Below are positions 62,771 to 64,000 of a stretch of 64,000 nt of DNA, one piece after another. This stretch comes from Pedobacter sp. ASV17 (GTDB lineage Bacteria; Bacteroidota; Bacteroidia; Sphingobacteriales; Sphingobacteriaceae), in assembly GCF_016429065.1 (NCBI RefSeq), contig NZ_JAELTX010000005.1:1-64000 (forward strand). Reading direction: 5' to 3'. Made by a program: the position numbers and the translations under genes. The notes beneath the pieces were generated by a model. The model was not told where the DNA came from. It ran no database searches and worked only from the letters and a program-made list of their open reading frames with translations. The first letter of the stretch is position 1, and every line of letters begins with the position of its first letter.

Positions 62771-64000
62771 ATGTCTAACATTGCCATAAAAGTTGAAAAT
62801 TTATCCAAAGCTTACCAATTAGGTGAAATTGGCACTGGCACCATTAGCCGAGACTTGGAACGTTGGTATGCCCGTATCCGTGGCAAGGAAGATCCATTTT
62901 TGCGCATTGGCGAGGCTAATGACCGTACCAGTAAAGGCAGCTCTGATATTGTTTGGAGTTTAAGAGACATCAACTTCGAAATTGAACAGGGCGATGCCAT
63001 AGGAATCATTGGCCGTAATGGCGCAGGTAAAAGCACTTTGCTAAAAGTATTGAGTAAAGTGACCTCTCCTACTTCAGGCCGTATCACAGGAAATGGACGC
63101 ATTGCTTCTCTATTAGAAGTAGGCACAGGTTTTCATCCCGAGTTAACTGGCCGAGAGAATATTTACCTAAACGGAGCCATTTTAGGCATGCGTAAAAAGG
63201 AAATCGCCCGTAAGTTTGATGAAATTGTAGATTTCGCTGGTGTAGAACGTTATATCGATACCCCTGTAAAACGTTACTCTAGCGGAATGTATGTTCGTTT
63301 GGCTTTTGCAGTTGCCGCCCATCTAGAAAGTGAAATTTTGATTGTAGATGAGGTATTGGCTGTTGGCGATGCCGAGTTTCAAAAGAAATGCTTGGGAAAA
63401 ATGGGCGAAGTGAGTAAGGGAGAAGGCAGAACGGTATTGTTTGTGAGCCATAATATGGGTAGCGTAAAACAATTGTGCCAAAAGGGTATCTTATTAAAAA
63501 ATGGGTCGATTGATTTTACTGGAAATGTAGAAGACACCATCAACCATTATATTTCTGGCAGCAAAAAAGAATGTGTTTATAAAACTAACGTAGATTTATC
63601 CAAACAAACTCAAATATTAAGTGTTGAAATTTTAGGGGAAGACCAAGAAAACAAACAAGAGTTTGATAAAAAAGAGAATATATTAATAAAATTTACCATA
63701 AGAAATGTTTCAATAGAGAGAGATATACGCTTTAATCTCGGTATATTCAACCTTTATGAACAGCTGATATTTATTGAAAGGCAAATAATACCTATTGGAG
63801 ATGAACTTAATTATACAGCACTAATACCTGCTAACACATTAAACGACAATAGCTTTAAAGTTTCTTTAGCAATAGATATACCAGGAATAAAACTCATCGA
63901 ATTATTAACTGATAAAATTAACTTCTCCATCATCGATACAGGATCAAAAGAAACTAGGTCCTCTGATACAGAAAATGGAATTATAGCCTCACCCATACAA
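62771..64000 (+). CDS. Second Wzt-type exporter ATPase, 3' end cut by window
   Basis: 410 codons visible, no stop before the window end. Residues 1-~231 are almost identical to the first Wzt: same Walker A GRNGAGKST, YSSGM and ILIVDEVLAVGD, and the same N-terminal insertion. After SHNMGS the sequence is unrelated: LCQKGILLKNGSIDFTGNVEDTI and then a different beta-sandwich domain (ILSVEILGEDQENK...IRFNLGIFNLYEQLIFIERQ). So the ATPase is duplicated but the substrate domain is swapped. Only a permease remnant precedes it; it may share the upstream Wzm. Confidence 0.9.
   Translation, partial: MSNIAIKVENLSKAYQLGEIGTGTISRDLERWYARIRGKEDPFLRIGEANDRTSKGSSDIVWSLRDINFEIEQGDAIGIIGRNGAGKSTLLKVLSKVTSPTSGRITGNGRIASLLEVGTGFHPELTGRENIYLNGAILGMRKKEIARKFDEIVDFAGVERYIDTPVKRYSSGMYVRLAFAVAAHLESEILIVDEVLAVGDAEFQKKCLGKMGEVSKGEGRTVLFVSHNMGSVKQLCQKGILLKNGSIDFTGNVEDTINHYISGSKKECVYKTNVDLSKQTQILSVEILGEDQENKQEFDKKENILIKFTIRNVSIERDIRFNLGIFNLYEQLIFIERQIIPIGDELNYTALIPANTLNDNSFKVSLAIDIPGIKLIELLTDKINFSIIDTGSKETRSSDTENGIIASPIQ

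Overview
The window is AT-rich bacterial chromosome from the Bacteroidota, most likely Sphingobacteriaceae and probably a Pedobacter relative. This rests on gene content, not a database match: a large-type IspG, HmuY/TonB-dependent haem uptake, a short Hc1-type histone-like protein, a PnuT transporter under a TPP riboswitch, a UpxY-type NusG paralogue, and many promoters with the Bacteroidota -7 element TAnnTTTG. No rRNA, tRNA, CRISPR array or intact insertion sequence was seen.

Layout. 1-1724: ispG, running off the left edge. 2090-5238: minus-strand envelope genes (RDD protein, LiaF-like protein, PspC protein) and an SDR. 5376-7885: MlaE/MlaF lipid-transport pair and an rRNA-type methyltransferase. 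8101-11513: haem-uptake pair (HmuY lipoprotein and TonB-dependent receptor). 11824-12873: lipoprotein of unknown function. 13104-15122: TPP-riboswitch operon of a PnuT-type thiamine transporter and a flavin acyl-CoA-dehydrogenase-fold enzyme. 15297-18790: small secreted protein between composite repeats, then parC. 19307-23559: retropepsin-like protease, AraC regulator, ankyrin lipoprotein and amidohydrolase. 23711-26708: ligA and dapA. 26709-27368: a repeat cluster. 27369-29004: histone-like protein and an alpha-oxoamine synthase.

29305-45969 is a full division and cell wall (dcw) cluster on the minus strand, transcribed mraZ-rsmH-ftsL-ftsI-murE-mraY-murD-ftsW-murG-murC-ftsQ-ftsA-ftsZ. murF and ddl are absent from it. 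MurE carries the DNPR motif of meso-diaminopimelate ligases, which fits the nearby dapA. Three GTGGTA boxes at 10-bp steps upstream of mraZ look like the MraZ operator. 46179-48795 is gapA-GNAT-pgk.

48892-64000 is a surface-polysaccharide locus. A WecA/MraY-family initiating transferase and a family 2 glycosyltransferase lie on the minus strand. A plus-strand operon encodes Wza, a Wzc-type BY-kinase, UpxY, AsnB, a GT4 enzyme, a Wzm permease, a GT2 enzyme, a Wzt ATPase and two FkbM-type methyltransferases. It ends in a partial second copy of the export system: the last ~55 codons of a permease, then a second Wzt with a nearly identical ATPase domain but an unrelated C-terminal substrate domain, cut by the window edge.

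Intergenic DNA is full of dispersed repeats. Two ~31-nt palindrome families differ by six compensated base pairs, and one dispersed repeat is also found inside the ispG reading frame.
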